From Hyphomicrobiales bacterium (GTDB lineage: Bacteria; Pseudomonadota; Alphaproteobacteria; Rhizobiales; Rhizobiaceae): a stretch of DNA of 64,000 nt. Position numbers and translations under genes: made by a program. This document shows, piece after piece, positions 20,310 through 29,681 of the stretch (positions within the stretch are counted from its first letter, which is position 1; every line of letters begins with the position of its first letter). The stretch covers positions 62,001-126,000 of the forward strand of contig JAJFHU010000023.1 of NCBI GenBank assembly GCA_021775455.1, given 5' to 3'. The notes under the pieces were generated by a model that made no database searches, was not told where the DNA came from, and saw nothing but the letters and a program-made list of their open reading frames with translations.

Positions 20310-20849
20310 ATTCGCAGACCACACAGGGCGCAGCCCCACCAAAAAGAAGGACCTCGTTCAAACGAGGAGATTCTTGTAACCGAAGTACAATTGATTGACG
20401 CTGATGGCGAGAACCATGGTGTGGTAGAAACCAGCCAGGCACTTGTGATGGCACAGGAACAAGGGCTGGATTTGGTTGAAATTTCGCCGACCAACAGGCC
20501 ACCCATTTGCAAAATACTGGATTTCGGAAAGTACAAGTATCAATCCCAGAAAAAAGCTGCGGAGGCGCGCAAGAAACAGAAGACGCAAGACGTTAAAGAG
20601 ATCAAGATGCGTCCAAACATTGATACGCACGACTACGAAGTAAAAATGCGTTCAATTGTTAAGTTTCTGGGTGAAGGTGACAAGGTCAAGGTTACATTGC
20701 GATTTCGCGGCAGGGAAATGGCGCATTTGGAACTTGGTATGGATTTGCTAAAGCGGGTCAAAACTGACATTGAAGACATTGCCAAGGTCGAGGCCGAGCC
20801 AAAACTAGAAGGCCGCCAGATGATGATGGTAGTGTCTCCAGCCAAGTAA
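20310..20849 (+). CDS. infC: Translation initiation factor IF-3 (ATT start)
   Basis: IF-3 binds the 30S subunit, monitors start-codon fidelity and prevents premature 50S joining. The frame from the TTG at 20391 lacks the conserved N-terminus; reading upstream gives [20 protein letters not shown], beginning at an ATT codon at 20310 with AAGGAG 9 bases upstream. This gives 179 residues, the family length. The [13 protein letters not shown]-like core ([19 protein letters not shown]) and the C-terminal domain ([19 protein letters not shown]) are present. A non-AUG start is the classic basis of IF-3 autorepression, since IF-3 discriminates against AUU. rpmI and rplT follow. Confidence 0.96.
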   Translation: MRRPHRAQPHQKEGPRSNEEILVTEVQLIDADGENHGVVETSQALVMAQEQGLDLVEISPTNRPPICKILDFGKYKYQSQKKAAEARKKQKTQDVKEIKMRPNIDTHDYEVKMRSIVKFLGEGDKVKVTLRFRGREMAHLELGMDLLKRVKTDIEDIAKVEAEPKLEGRQMMMVVSPAK

Positions 20850-20882
20850 GAATGCTTTATTGAATTGAAGTTTGCTGGGAAG

Positions 20883-20906
20883 GCTGACAGGCTTCAGCTT
20901 TTCGTC
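20883..20906 (+). terminator. Weak candidate terminator after infC
   Basis: GCTGA and TCAGC arms (20883-20887 and 20894-20898) with a 6-base loop are followed by CTTTTCGTCTT. The stem is only five pairs and the T run is broken, so this may be at most an attenuating hairpin between infC and rpmI. Nothing else is evident in the 274 bases between the two genes. Confidence 0.3.
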
Positions 20907-21123
20907 TTGTAAAAATTCAAGATTCTGGTTGCCAAGAGCACTCAGTAACGTTATATCACCGCGGTTGACGGCCTGGCAGGGCATGCCACGGCGGTCTTAT
21001 ATGCTGGTTCTACTTTGGTCGGTGGAACTGTAATTTGTCTGAAACAAGTTTGTCATTTCCAGATTGAACATTTCAGATCAGGAATCAGGTTTTCTGTTTC
21101 CGCAGTTAGTTATGGAGAGCGAA

Positions 21124-21324
21124 ATGCCCAAGATGAAGACCAAATCAAGCGCCAAAAAGCGCTTCAAGGTAACCGCCACCGGTAAGGTGAAGGCAGCCGC
21201 TTCCGGTAAACAACATGGCATGATCAAGCGGTCAAACAAGTTTATTCGCGACGCTCGCGGCACCATGGTCCTGTGTGACGCAGATGCCCGTATCGTCAAG
21301 AAGTTTCTTCCCTACGCGAAATAA
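21124..21324 (+). CDS. rpmI: 50S ribosomal protein L35
   Basis: A 66-residue, strongly basic protein starting [20 protein letters not shown], the canonical L35 N-terminus. The frame is open upstream to 21064, but the ATG at 21124 follows GGAG at 21114-21117 and gives the standard length. It lies between infC and rplT, the conserved infC-rpmI-rplT order. Confidence 0.97.
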   Translation: MPKMKTKSSAKKRFKVTATGKVKAAASGKQHGMIKRSNKFIRDARGTMVLCDADARIVKKFLPYAK

Positions 21325-21359
21325 ATCAGCCGTAAAACCTGTTTCAAGGAGTTTAGATC

Positions 21360-21761
21360 ATGGCACGTGTTAAACGCGGCGTTACCTCCCACGCCAAACA
21401 CAAAAAAGTTCTCAAGAAAGCCAAAGGCTATTACGGTCGCCGCAAGAATACCATTCGCGTCGCTCGTCAGGCTGTTGAAAAGGCTGCCCAGTATGCATAT
21501 CGTGACCGCAAGGCGCGCAAACGTAACTTCCGCTCACTTTGGATTCAGCGAATTAATGCGGCTGCTCGTGAGCATGGACTGACCTATGGCCGTATGATGG
21601 ATGGCCTCAACAAATCTGGAATCGAAATTGACCGCAAGGTACTTTCCGATCTTGCCATTCATGAGCCTGAAGCATTTGCCGGGCTTGTTGGCAAGGCAAA
21701 GGAAGCGCTAGCATACTTGAAAGATACAACACCGAACGCCTTTGAGGCGGCCGTTAAGTAA
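21360..21761 (+). CDS. rplT: 50S ribosomal protein L20
   Basis: A 133-residue basic ribosomal protein essential for early 50S assembly. It has the typical N-terminus ([20 protein letters not shown]) and the globular C-terminal half with [17 protein letters not shown]. An AAGGAG ribosome site precedes the ATG. The gene ends in front of a strong intrinsic terminator, closing the infC-rpmI-rplT block. Confidence 0.98.
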   Translation: MARVKRGVTSHAKHKKVLKKAKGYYGRRKNTIRVARQAVEKAAQYAYRDRKARKRNFRSLWIQRINAAAREHGLTYGRMMDGLNKSGIEIDRKVLSDLAIHEPEAFAGLVGKAKEALAYLKDTTPNAFEAAVK

Positions 21762-21789
21762 GTCGGCCGGTTTAATTGGATTAAATGTT

Positions 21790-21824
21790 AAAACCGCGCT
21801 GGCAACGGCGCGGTTTTTTGTTTT
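21790..21824 (+). terminator. Rho-independent terminator after rplT
   Basis: A stem formed by AAACCGCGC and GCGCGGTTT around a short loop is directly followed by a T-rich tail (TTTTTTGTTTT). The stem is GC-rich and perfectly paired, a textbook intrinsic terminator that separates rplT from pheS. Confidence 0.9.
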
Positions 21825-21915
21825 GCAAACATGAATTCGTGCCATATGTCTGGAAAGACACATGGATTTACGCTTAAACCAATGTCGCGACCCGCTGACT
21901 CGAATCGAGCGAAAA

Positions 21916-22998
21916 ATGAACGATCTTGAAACATTTGAAAAATCCATTCTGAATGAAATTGAAACCTGTGCCGATGAAGCAGCGTTGGAGAACGTACGCG
22001 TTGGAAGCCTCGGCAAGAAAGGTTCTATATCGCAGAAGATGAAAACCTTGGGTTCCATGTCTCAAGAAGAGCGCCAGATTATGGGTCCGGCGCTGAACGG
22101 CTTAAAATCACGGGTTACCGATGCGGTTGCTAATCGCAAGGTTGTTCTGAAACGGGAAGCCATCGCAGAACGACTAAAATCAGAAACTGCAGATGTTACT
22201 CTTCCAGTTAGGCAATCGCCAGCAGAAGCCGGGCGAATTCATCCAATTTCACAAGTCATGGATGAAATTACCGCCATATTTGCCGATATGGGGTTTTCTG
22301 TTGCTGAAGGTCCCGATATCGAAACGGATTATTACAATTTTGTTGCCTTGAATTTTCCAGACGGTCATCCAGCGCGCGAAATGCATGATACGTTCTTTCT
22401 GCAACCAGACGAAAATGGTGTCCGAAAGCTGTTGCGCACGCATACTTCACCGGTGCAAATCCGAACAATGGAAGCACAAAAGCCGCCGATCCGTATTGTC
22501 ATTCCAGGCAAAACCTATCGCTGTGACAGTGATGCTACCCACTCGCCGATGTTCCATCAGCTTGAAGGTTTGGTAGTGGACAAGACATCAAACATTGCGA
22601 ATCTGAAATGGGTATTGGAAGAGTTCTGCAAATCCTTTTTTGAGGTGGATCATGTGGATATGCGTTTTCGACCTTCCTTTTTTCCGTTTACGGAACCATC
22701 CCTTGAGGTGGATATCCAGTGTGATCGTTCAGGTACTGAAGTGAAGTTTGGTGAAGGCACTGACTGGATGGAAGTTCTGGGCTGCGGCATGGTGCATCCA
22801 AATGTATTGCGATCGGGTGGTTTGGATCCGGACGAATATCAGGGTTTTGCATGGGGAATTGGTATTGACCGAATTGCCATGCTCAAATATGGCATGCCGG
22901 ATTTGCGGGCATTTTTCGATGCCGACGTGCGCTGGATGAAACATTATGGTTTCCGCCCCCTGGATATGCCTACACTCTTTGGGGGATTAAGTTCATGA
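21916..22998 (+). CDS. pheS: Phenylalanine-tRNA ligase alpha subunit
   Basis: Catalytic subunit of the heterotetrameric class II synthetase. After an N-terminal coiled coil (residues 1-90) the core shows motif 1 region ([20 protein letters not shown]), motif 2 ([19 protein letters not shown]) and motif 3 ([17 protein letters not shown]). The ATG at 21916 gives 360 residues; the longer open frame from 21862 adds an implausible leader. The stop overlaps the next gene by four bases (ATGA). Confidence 0.97.
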   Translation: MNDLETFEKSILNEIETCADEAALENVRVGSLGKKGSISQKMKTLGSMSQEERQIMGPALNGLKSRVTDAVANRKVVLKREAIAERLKSETADVTLPVRQSPAEAGRIHPISQVMDEITAIFADMGFSVAEGPDIETDYYNFVALNFPDGHPAREMHDTFFLQPDENGVRKLLRTHTSPVQIRTMEAQKPPIRIVIPGKTYRCDSDATHSPMFHQLEGLVVDKTSNIANLKWVLEEFCKSFFEVDHVDMRFRPSFFPFTEPSLEVDIQCDRSGTEVKFGEGTDWMEVLGCGMVHPNVLRSGGLDPDEYQGFAWGIGIDRIAMLKYGMPDLRAFFDADVRWMKHYGFRPLDMPTLFGGLSS

Positions 22999-23486
22999 CC
23001 CGCTATACTGACGCAGCCCTTCTAACGGGCGATTTCGCGCACATGATGAAACAACCTCCAAAGGAAGTGGAATGGAAGAAAAAGGCCGCTTGCGACAACA
23101 AGGCAGAGGCTGTTGCCCAGGAAGTGGCGAAGCACATATTCTCGATGAGCCAGGGCCTTAATCCGCAAATTGAGCGATTGGAAATCACTACCTTTAGCGC
23201 CAAGGGGCCGATTACGGTAATGGGCATTGTTCCAGGTGATGGTGATCTTATCCGTATTGACGGAGTTTTCTCGGATGGACACCTCCCGATCTCCATCATT
23301 CAACATGCTGCCCAACTGTCCATGACTTTTACCAAAGCGACCGTCGGCTCAGATAATGAACAGGATGAGCAAGAGGGTGGTAGGCAGATTGGCTTTGTAA
23401 TTTTCGATGAATTGACCAAACGCAAGAAAGAGCGGACTGCTGCCAAGCGGAAAGCTGCTACCAAAAAGAGAACTGCAGGAAAATGA
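22995..23486 (+). CDS. Unknown protein encoded between pheS and pheT
   Basis: A 163-residue protein I do not recognise. It overlaps pheS and pheT by four bases each (ATGA on both sides), so it is translationally coupled to both synthetase subunits. The N-terminal 135 residues look like a compact soluble domain ([20 protein letters not shown] strand-rich region); the last 25 residues are almost all Lys, Arg, Ala and Thr, a likely disordered nucleic-acid-contacting tail. No membrane segment, signal peptide or known motif is visible. Stoichiometric production with PheRS suggests a partner or housekeeping role, but that is inference. Confidence 0.8.
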   Translation: MTRYTDAALLTGDFAHMMKQPPKEVEWKKKAACDNKAEAVAQEVAKHIFSMSQGLNPQIERLEITTFSAKGPITVMGIVPGDGDLIRIDGVFSDGHLPISIIQHAAQLSMTFTKATVGSDNEQDEQEGGRQIGFVIFDELTKRKKERTAAKRKAATKKRTAGK

Positions 23487-25897
23487 AATTCACCCTCTCG
23501 TGGTTAAAAGATCATCTTGAAACTGATGCTGGCCTGAAAGAAATTGTCGACAAATTGACGCTCATCGGCCTCGAAGTTGAGGAAGTCGATGACAAGCAGG
23601 CGTTTGCACCATTTACGATCGCAAAGGTGCTTAGCGCCGAAAAGCACCCGGATGCTGATAAGCTGAAAGTACTGTCAGTCGACCCTGGTAACGGCCAGCC
23701 GGTACAGGTTGTTTGCGGTGCCCCAAATGCGAAAGCGGGACTGATTGGCGCATTTGCGGCACCTGGAACCTATATTCCCGGAATTGATCTCATGCTTTCT
23801 GTAGGAAAAATCCGTGGCGTGGAAAGTCATGGCATGATGTGTTCCGAACGCGAACTTGAAATGTCTGATGAACATGATGGCATCATTGAATTACCAGAAG
23901 ATGCTCCGGTGGGTACTTCATTTGCCACGTATGCAGGTCTGAATGATCCAGTAATCGAAATTGGCATCACTCCAAACCGGTCTGACGCGCTGGGGGTTGC
24001 AGGTATCGCACGAGATTTGGAGGCGGCTGGCCTTGGAAAAGTGAAGAATCTCTCCATCACAAAACCAAAGGGAAGCTACCCCTGCCCGGTCGGTATAATG
24101 CTTGACTTGGAGGATGTTCCTGAATGGTGTCCGGCATTTGGTCTTCAGTATGTAAAAGGCATCAAAAATGGCCCTTCACCGAAGTGGATGCAGCAGCGGT
24201 TGCTGGCGATCGGTCTTCGTCCAATTTCCGCTTTGGTTGATATCACCAACTATGTCACTTTTGATTTGGGAAGACCGCTGCACGTGTTTGATGCAGACAA
24301 GATCACAGGCGGGTTGGTTGTTCGCCGTGGCAAGCAGGGAGAGAAATTCCTCGCGCTGGACGGCAAGGAATACGAACTTGGACCGGTAAATTGCGTAATC
24401 GCAGATGACAATGGAGTGGAATCGTTGGCGGGTATCATGGGCGGCGAAGTCTCTGGCTGTGCTGACGATACGGTCAATGTTCTGGTCGAATCGGCATTGT
24501 GGGATCCGCTAAATATTGCCCGTTCAGGTCGCGATCTTGGAATAAATTCTGATGCACGATACCGTTTTGAACGTGGCGTTGATCCGCAGTTCATGAAATC
24601 AGGCCTCGATCAGGGTACTAATCTGGTGCTGGAATTGTGCGGCGGAGAACCATCTGAGCCGGTCATTGCTGGAACAATTCCAAACCCAAAACTGGAGATT
24701 GAGTTTCCAGTGAGTGAAGTGTCGAGATTAACCGGTATAGAAGTACATTCAGAAGAATGTTCAGTTATTCTGCAGCGCCTGGGATTTGATGTGTCCGGTT
24801 CTGGAGAAAAACTTCAGGTAGGTGTGCCCAGCTGGCGACCGGACGTTCACGGAAAACCGGATCTTGTCGAAGAAATCACACGCATTTACGGTGTAAACCG
24901 AATTGAGCCGCAGCCTTTGCCGTCGACCGGTGCAGTTGGCACAAAAGTCCTTACAACCGGACAAATTCGCACACGCGCTGTCCGCAGGGCGCTTGCCTCG
25001 CGCGGAATGCTGGAAGCTGTAACCTGGTCATTCATTTCTGAAACCCACGCAAAACTGTTTGGTGGTGGAGAGGTGAGCACCAGACTTGCCAATCCGATTT
25101 CTGTTGAGATGTCGGATATGCGGCCATCATTGCTTCCCGGGTTGATTGCAGCAGCAAAACGCAATGGCGATCGTGGATACTCCGATGTAGCACTGTTTGA
25201 AGTGGCTCCAATCTATCTGGGTGATGAGCCAGAACATCAGCACCGTGTAGCCGGTGGTATTCGGCGTGGAACCGCCCAGCTAACGGGTGGTGGGCGTGAC
25301 TGGCTACAACCAGCTAATCCGGTTGATGTATATGATGCCAAGGCTGATGCACTGTCGGCGTTGGAGGCATGTGGTCTGGACACTTCAAAAGTCCAAATTA
25401 ATGCCGGTGGTCCGGACTGGTACCATCCCGGGCGCTCCGGTACGATTCAACTCGGGCCCAAATTGATCCTCGCCAGATTTGGCGAACTCCATCCCATGAC
25501 ACTTGAAGAACTGGATGTTTCCGGTCCCATGTGTGGATTTGAGGTAATGCTCGATGCACTTCCCGAATCCCGCAAGAAGGCAACACGTACCAAACCGCCA
25601 ATTCAAATTTCGGATTTCCAGACCGTTCGACGCGACTTTGCATTCGTGGTAGAAAAATCAGTAGACGCTGCTTCATTGATCCGGGCTGCCTTGGGTGCAG
25701 AAAAATCACTTGTCAACGATGTCCGGGTCTTTGACCTGTTTGAGGATCCGGTACTCGGTGAGGATAAAAAGTCCATCGCTATAGAGGTTACCCTTCAGCC
25801 GAAGGACAAGACTTTGACTGACGAGGATATTGCGGAAGTAAGCTCTAAAATCGTCGAGAAGGTTACCCAGTCCACTGGCGGTGTCTTGCGGAGTTGA
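23483..25897 (+). CDS. pheT: Phenylalanine-tRNA ligase beta subunit
   Basis: An 804-residue beta subunit. Domains in order: N-terminal B1, EMAP/OB tRNA-binding domain (about 40-150, [18 protein letters not shown]), B3/B4 editing domain ([19 protein letters not shown]), B5 domain (about 400-475), class II core-like domain and a C-terminal FDX-ACB anticodon-binding domain (about 710-803, [17 protein letters not shown]). It recognises tRNA-Phe and hydrolyses mischarged Tyr. It ends back-to-back (no gap) with the stop of the convergent TauD-family gene. Confidence 0.97.
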   Translation: MKFTLSWLKDHLETDAGLKEIVDKLTLIGLEVEEVDDKQAFAPFTIAKVLSAEKHPDADKLKVLSVDPGNGQPVQVVCGAPNAKAGLIGAFAAPGTYIPGIDLMLSVGKIRGVESHGMMCSERELEMSDEHDGIIELPEDAPVGTSFATYAGLNDPVIEIGITPNRSDALGVAGIARDLEAAGLGKVKNLSITKPKGSYPCPVGIMLDLEDVPEWCPAFGLQYVKGIKNGPSPKWMQQRLLAIGLRPISALVDITNYVTFDLGRPLHVFDADKITGGLVVRRGKQGEKFLALDGKEYELGPVNCVIADDNGVESLAGIMGGEVSGCADDTVNVLVESALWDPLNIARSGRDLGINSDARYRFERGVDPQFMKSGLDQGTNLVLELCGGEPSEPVIAGTIPNPKLEIEFPVSEVSRLTGIEVHSEECSVILQRLGFDVSGSGEKLQVGVPSWRPDVHGKPDLVEEITRIYGVNRIEPQPLPSTGAVGTKVLTTGQIRTRAVRRALASRGMLEAVTWSFISETHAKLFGGGEVSTRLANPISVEMSDMRPSLLPGLIAAAKRNGDRGYSDVALFEVAPIYLGDEPEHQHRVAGGIRRGTAQLTGGGRDWLQPANPVDVYDAKADALSALEACGLDTSKVQINAGGPDWYHPGRSGTIQLGPKLILARFGELHPMTLEELDVSGPMCGFEVMLDALPESRKKATRTKPPIQISDFQTVRRDFAFVVEKSVDAASLIRAALGAEKSLVNDVRVFDLFEDPVLGEDKKSIAIEVTLQPKDKTLTDEDIAEVSSKIVEKVTQSTGGVLRS

Positions 25898-26773
25898 TCA
25901 CCCGGTCTTTAGTGTTTTGACTTTGGCGGAATCGGCCCGCCGGTCATTGATTACAGTTACCCGGTGCATCTTTCGCGAATGCGGAAGATAGTCAGCAGTT
26001 GCATAATGCTGGGTGCAACGATTGTCCCAAAAGGCAACGGTCCCGGCAGTCCACTTGAAACGAACCTGATAATCCGGCTTGTAAATGTGGTCATAGAGAT
26101 AGGAAAGCAACCGGTTGGATTCCTGAGCTTTCATACCGGCCACATGCCTTGTGAAACAGGGGTTGACGTACAGAAATTTCTTGCCGTTTACCGGGTGTAT
26201 CTGGACAATCGGGTGCAGGGCATTGCCAAATCGTTCATGCGCTGCTGTCAGTTCCCGGCCACAGGACTCCGCATCTCCATGAGAGAAATTGTTTCGAAAA
26301 TCTCCAAGGTCATGTACGGCACGCAAACCCTCAAGTTCAGATTTCATGCCCTTGGGCAATGTGTCATAGGCGGCGCTCATTGAAAGCCAGAGCGTATCAC
26401 CGCCAACGGGTGGAATCTTGACCGCGTGGAGAATTGTTGTAAAAGGAGGATTGGTCTTGAATGTCAAGTCGGTATGCCAGCCATCTGTACTTGGAGGTTT
26501 TTCCGGTCCATTCGCGAGCACCGTAATTCGTTCAAAGCCTTGCAGGTTTCTGTAAACTGGATGGGGAGCTTCCGGCTCTCCAAACGACTGCGCCAGTGCA
26601 AGATGAGTTTCAGGTGTAATTTTCTGGTCACGAAGAAAAACAACCTGATGCTTGATCAGCATCTCATACAGCACATCTGCGTCACTTGATTCGAGCGGCT
26701 TGGATAAATCTACACCGGAGGCTTCTGCCCCAATATGGGGTGTAAGTTGCGATATCCTGATTCTACCAGCCAT
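25898..26773 (-). CDS. TauD/TfdA-family Fe(II)/2-oxoglutarate dioxygenase
   Basis: A 291-residue non-heme iron dioxygenase. The iron ligands are visible as HTD in DGWHTDLTFK and the distal His in WDNRCTQHYATADY; the 2-oxoglutarate-binding Arg is in KMHRVTVIND. The N-terminus (PHIGAEASGVDLS) is typical of the taurine dioxygenase group, but many members act on other sulfonates, alkyl sulfates or phenoxyacids, so the substrate is open. The ATG at 26773 follows AGGA; an upstream frame to 26806 is less likely. Confidence 0.9.
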   Translation of the reverse strand: MAGRIRISQLTPHIGAEASGVDLSKPLESSDADVLYEMLIKHQVVFLRDQKITPETHLALAQSFGEPEAPHPVYRNLQGFERITVLANGPEKPPSTDGWHTDLTFKTNPPFTTILHAVKIPPVGGDTLWLSMSAAYDTLPKGMKSELEGLRAVHDLGDFRNNFSHGDAESCGRELTAAHERFGNALHPIVQIHPVNGKKFLYVNPCFTRHVAGMKAQESNRLLSYLYDHIYKPDYQVRFKWTAGTVAFWDNRCTQHYATADYLPHSRKMHRVTVINDRRADSAKVKTLKTG

Positions 26774-26851
26774 TGTAATTCCTGAGATACGTACCAATCC
26801 ACTCAATAACAGATATTTGTGGACGAATGAAAGTTGAATTAAAAGGAAGTC

Positions 26852-27913
26852 ATGAACCGAATCGATATAATTATTGGCATTTGTTCAACTGTGTTACTGG
26901 CAGGTGGTATTGTTCATGCCGAAGTGCCTGCAAAAAAACAGTTTGGCGGCCAACCACTTCCGGCAGCAATGGCCCCAAAAGTTCATGGATTTTATTCCAA
27001 AGGCTGCATTGCTGGTGCAATGGCCATTCCGGTAGATGGGCCAAACTGGCAGGCAATGAGATTGTCACGCAACCGCCGTTGGGGTCATCCGGCACTAATA
27101 AAGATTATTGAAGATCTTTCTTACAAGGCCAAGAAGGATGGTTGGAACGGCATTATGGTTGGCGACATATCCCAACCCAGAGGCGGTCCAATGTTAACGG
27201 GGCACCGATCCCATCAATTGGGCCTGGATGCAGATTTGTGGTTTATGCCGATGCCCGACCAGAGGCTAACCTACAAAGAGCGGGAAGACCTCAGTGCTGT
27301 GTCCGTATTGAAAAAAGACAGCGTGTATGTTGATGATAGTCGGTGGACCCGCGCGCACACCATGTTGCTTTATCACGCCGCAAACTACAAGGCGGTTGAA
27401 CGCATACTGGTTCATCCGGGTGTGAAGAAGAAGCTGTGCGATACGGTTGAGGGTAATCGATCCTGGTTGAACAAGATCAGGCCGTATTGGGGTCATCACT
27501 ATCATTTTCACTTAAGAATAGGGTGCCCGGACGGTTCTCCTGGATGTCAGTCTCAGCAGGGAACAGGATCGGGCACCGGATGTGACAGTTCCCTGGACTG
27601 GTGGTTTGACGTGGCCTTCAAACCGCCCAAAAAACCGAAAAAGATAGATACACCCAAGAAGGAAAAACCGAAAAAACGGCGTGAGCTTGTACTCTCCGAT
27701 CTTCCAAAGGCGTGTACTGCCGTATTGAAGGCTCCCGCCACTGATCTTGAAACAGCAACCCTCAAAATTCGGGAAACAGCCTTTGCTGCACCGGAGATAA
27801 AATTGCCAAAAGTTTCGGCCGCCTCAATTATGTTGAGCAAATCGATTGAGAGCGCAGGTTCAACACTTTCCGGGATGGAAATACCAGTTCCAACTCCAAG
27901 GCCAACCCGTTAG
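26852..27913 (+). CDS. mepA: Penicillin-insensitive murein endopeptidase
   Basis: Periplasmic LAS-type metallopeptidase that cleaves D-Ala-meso-DAP crosslinks in peptidoglycan. A signal peptide ends near residue 23 (GIVHA/EVP). The zinc site is visible as GHRSHQLGLDAD and HYHFHLRIGCP. The peptidase domain (about 35-250) is followed by a roughly 100-residue Lys/Pro-rich C-terminal extension with low complexity (PPKKPKKIDTPKKEKPKKRR), longer than in E. coli MepA and probably a wall-contacting tail. Confidence 0.93.
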   Translation: MNRIDIIIGICSTVLLAGGIVHAEVPAKKQFGGQPLPAAMAPKVHGFYSKGCIAGAMAIPVDGPNWQAMRLSRNRRWGHPALIKIIEDLSYKAKKDGWNGIMVGDISQPRGGPMLTGHRSHQLGLDADLWFMPMPDQRLTYKEREDLSAVSVLKKDSVYVDDSRWTRAHTMLLYHAANYKAVERILVHPGVKKKLCDTVEGNRSWLNKIRPYWGHHYHFHLRIGCPDGSPGCQSQQGTGSGTGCDSSLDWWFDVAFKPPKKPKKIDTPKKEKPKKRRELVLSDLPKACTAVLKAPATDLETATLKIRETAFAAPEIKLPKVSAASIMLSKSIESAGSTLSGMEIPVPTPRPTR

Positions 27914-27939
27914 GTTGAAATCGTTTCATTGGGTGCATT

Positions 27940-28587
27940 TCAAGCAGGGCAAGAAACGCCTGTGCCGCCAATACCGCAATACCCGCTGGGGTTTTTCTCC
28001 AGATACTGCTGGTGATACTCTTCGGCAAAATAGAACGCCGGAGCGTCCAGAATTTCCGTGGAAATTGCACTGGAAATTCCCGCCTTGTTAAGTGCATCCT
28101 GGTAGGCCTGCATTGATTGGTGAGCGAGTTTCCGTTGCTCTTTGGTGTATGTGTATATTGCAGAGCGATATTGAGTGCCAACATCATTTCCCTGTCTCAT
28201 TCCCTGGGTAGGGTTGTGACTTTCCCAGAACAGTTTCAGCAAATCTGTAAAGCTGATGAGCTTGGGATCATAAACAACAAGAACAATTTCTGTATGGCCA
28301 GTCCGGCCTGAGCAAACTTCCTTGTATGTGGGGTTGGGTGTGTGGCCACCGGAATATCCCACAGCCGTTACATGAACTCCTTCAACTTGCCAAAACTTGC
28401 GCTCTGCACCCCAAAAGCACCCCAATCCGAACTGGGCAACTTCCATTTCCTCTGGATAAGGCCCGTGAAGGGGTTGGCCAGACACAAAATGATGGGATCC
28501 TGAATCGATAGGATTTGATCGTCCTTCGGGGGCATTTGACGGATCAGGATAATCAAGGTTTTTCATGAGCAGGTTTTTGAGAAACAT
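27940..28587 (-). CDS. msrA: Peptide-methionine (S)-S-oxide reductase
   Basis: Repairs methionine-S-sulfoxide in proteins. The catalytic motif GCFWGAE with its redox Cys is present, then [18 protein letters not shown] and the C-terminal resolving-cysteine region [11 protein letters not shown] chose the ATG at 28587, which gives the 215-residue length and the MsrA leader ending in GRSNPI; the open frame continues to 28707. Convergent with mepA. Confidence 0.95.
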   Translation of the reverse strand: MFLKNLLMKNLDYPDPSNAPEGRSNPIDSGSHHFVSGQPLHGPYPEEMEVAQFGLGCFWGAERKFWQVEGVHVTAVGYSGGHTPNPTYKEVCSGRTGHTEIVLVVYDPKLISFTDLLKLFWESHNPTQGMRQGNDVGTQYRSAIYTYTKEQRKLAHQSMQAYQDALNKAGISSAISTEILDAPAFYFAEEYHQQYLEKNPSGYCGIGGTGVSCPA

Positions 28588-28627
28588 CGGTTTAACCCAT
28601 TGGCTTGGTATTGAGGGTTTGGAAAAA

Positions 28628-28954
28628 TCATTCACTTCCAAAACGGCTTTGCCAGCGTTTCTGCCGGACTTTTCCGCACCATAGCAACAAGGCGGCAAAC
28701 ACTGCAAACACCATCCAGCTTGGCAACAACAGGATATTGATAATTATGGGATCCCACAACAGTGGATGGATATGACGTTGAACCAGTGCCTGGGCATTGT
28801 TCAGCCCGCTGGGAGAAAATTGGTACCACTCCTTGCCAAGCGGTGTAATTACTACTGCTGAGTCCGCAATGGTTCGGGTTACATCCAGGACAGCAGTTAT
28901 CACGGCCAAGGCAAGGGCAACCATTCCCAGTATTCTCAAAAACGATTTTAGCAT
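28628..28954 (-). CDS. Small membrane protein of unknown function
   Basis: A 108-residue protein with one N-terminal hydrophobic helix ([19 protein letters not shown]), a periplasmic or loop region containing [16 protein letters not shown], and a second helix near the C-terminus ([18 protein letters not shown]), ending in a basic tail. It looks like a two-helix inner-membrane protein with both termini on the same side. The start may instead be 29029 (adds 25 residues); neither start has a good ribosome site. Function unknown. Confidence 0.7.
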   Translation of the reverse strand: MLKSFLRILGMVALALAVITAVLDVTRTIADSAVVITPLGKEWYQFSPSGLNNAQALVQRHIHPLLWDPIIINILLLPSWMVFAVFAALLLWCGKVRQKRWQSRFGSE

Positions 28955-29093
28955 TGATTTTGCTGATGTTATTTGCCGATCAAGGTTTGATAGATAAGGT
29001 TTGCTGAGTTTTTTTGCAATACCGGTCATTTTAATTCGCTTTGATGCGTAACGGCGCTTGAAAGCTCAAGGGATATTTGTATATTGCGCCGGC

Positions 29094-29124
29094 TTGACAT
29101 GCACCTGAGCGTCAAAGCGAATTT
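29094..29124 (+). promoter_or_regulatory. Probable promoter of tRNA-Ser
   Basis: A perfect TTGACA at 29094-29099 lies about 48 bases before the tRNA start. The -10 match is poor (GAATTT near 29119-29124 is the best candidate), so only the -35 element is convincing. Confidence 0.4.
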
Positions 29125-29141
29125 GGTGCTGCAAGCTTAGC

Positions 29142-29231
29142 GGAGAGGTGGCCGAGTGGTCGAAGGCGCACGCTTGGAAAGCGTGTAGGCGGGTAACCGT
29201 CTCAAGGGTTCGAATCCCTTTCTCTCCGCCA
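29142..29231 (+). tRNA. tRNA-Ser (anticodon GGA)
   Basis: Folds as a class II tRNA: acceptor GGAGAGG with TCTCTCC, D arm with GGTCGAAGGC, anticodon stem CACGC/GCGTG with loop TTGGAAA (anticodon GGA, reading UCC and UCU), a long variable arm, T arm AAGGG-TTCGAAT-CCCTT, discriminator G and an encoded CCA. Its last 14 bases are the left attachment site of the following integrated element, and the gene remains intact after integration. Confidence 0.97.
29218..29231 (+). repeat. attL: 3' end of tRNA-Ser
   Basis: CTTTCTCTCCGCCA, the last 14 bases of the tRNA gene, recurs exactly at 46941-46954 in the same orientation. Sequence on either side of the two copies does not match, so the repeat is bounded as an attachment core would be. 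Confidence 0.85.
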
Positions 29232-29449
29232 TTTTATCTATGCAATTTATTGTTTTTAAATGATAATTTAAATTTATGAGTGGTTGGTTCATAACCATAT
29301 TACTAACCATGGCTTTTGCATCTGTGCGTTTTCATCCTATTGACCGTCAAAATGTCGCAACGTCGAATCACTGGATAATTCACTACAGCGCCCAACTGCA
29401 AGTGATCCGCATCGGCATACCGTGTCGATGGGTTTGACGGTGACCCTAC

Positions 29450-29678
29450 CACCCCCAAAGCTTTAGACACTGCATCCACAGAATCGCTGTAAAAGGACGT
29501 TTGGAACTTTGCAAATAATTCCCTCGGAATCGTCTGTATATCGCCGACACTCGCCATTGGAACCAGGATGCGCTTGCCCCCGGCAGTTGAATGCCATCTG
29601 AAGGCATTATGCGAGGTTCTTGACAGGTATCAAGCTTCCTCCAAGGCTCATGTCACCCAGTACCAATAAAACTGTAAA
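29450..29678 (-). pseudogene. C-terminal remnant of BREX protease-like gene brxL
   Basis: On the minus strand one frame reads LVLGDMSLGGSLIPVKNLA, then a TAA where family members have a Glu codon, then CLQMAFNC. A frame change leads to GGKRILVPMASVGDIQTIP, followed by ELFAKFQTSFYSDSVDAVS and KALGV. Together this is the C-terminal ~75 residues of a Lon-related BrxL protein (BREX phage defence). One in-frame stop and one frameshift make it dead, and everything upstream has been replaced by the DUF262 gene, whose stop lies 4 bases away. The last frame stays open to 29303. The 29232-29449 stretch shows no other gene. Confidence 0.75.
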
Positions 29679-29681
29679 CTT

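Noticed and set aside
20391-20849. infC starting at TTG 20391
   Set aside because: It would delete the conserved IF-3 N-terminus, and the ribosome site and family length support ATT at 20310.
29303-29557. 84-codon frame as an independent small gene
   Set aside because: Its first 36 residues are the BrxL C-terminus continuing from upstream codons without a start; it is part of the pseudogene.
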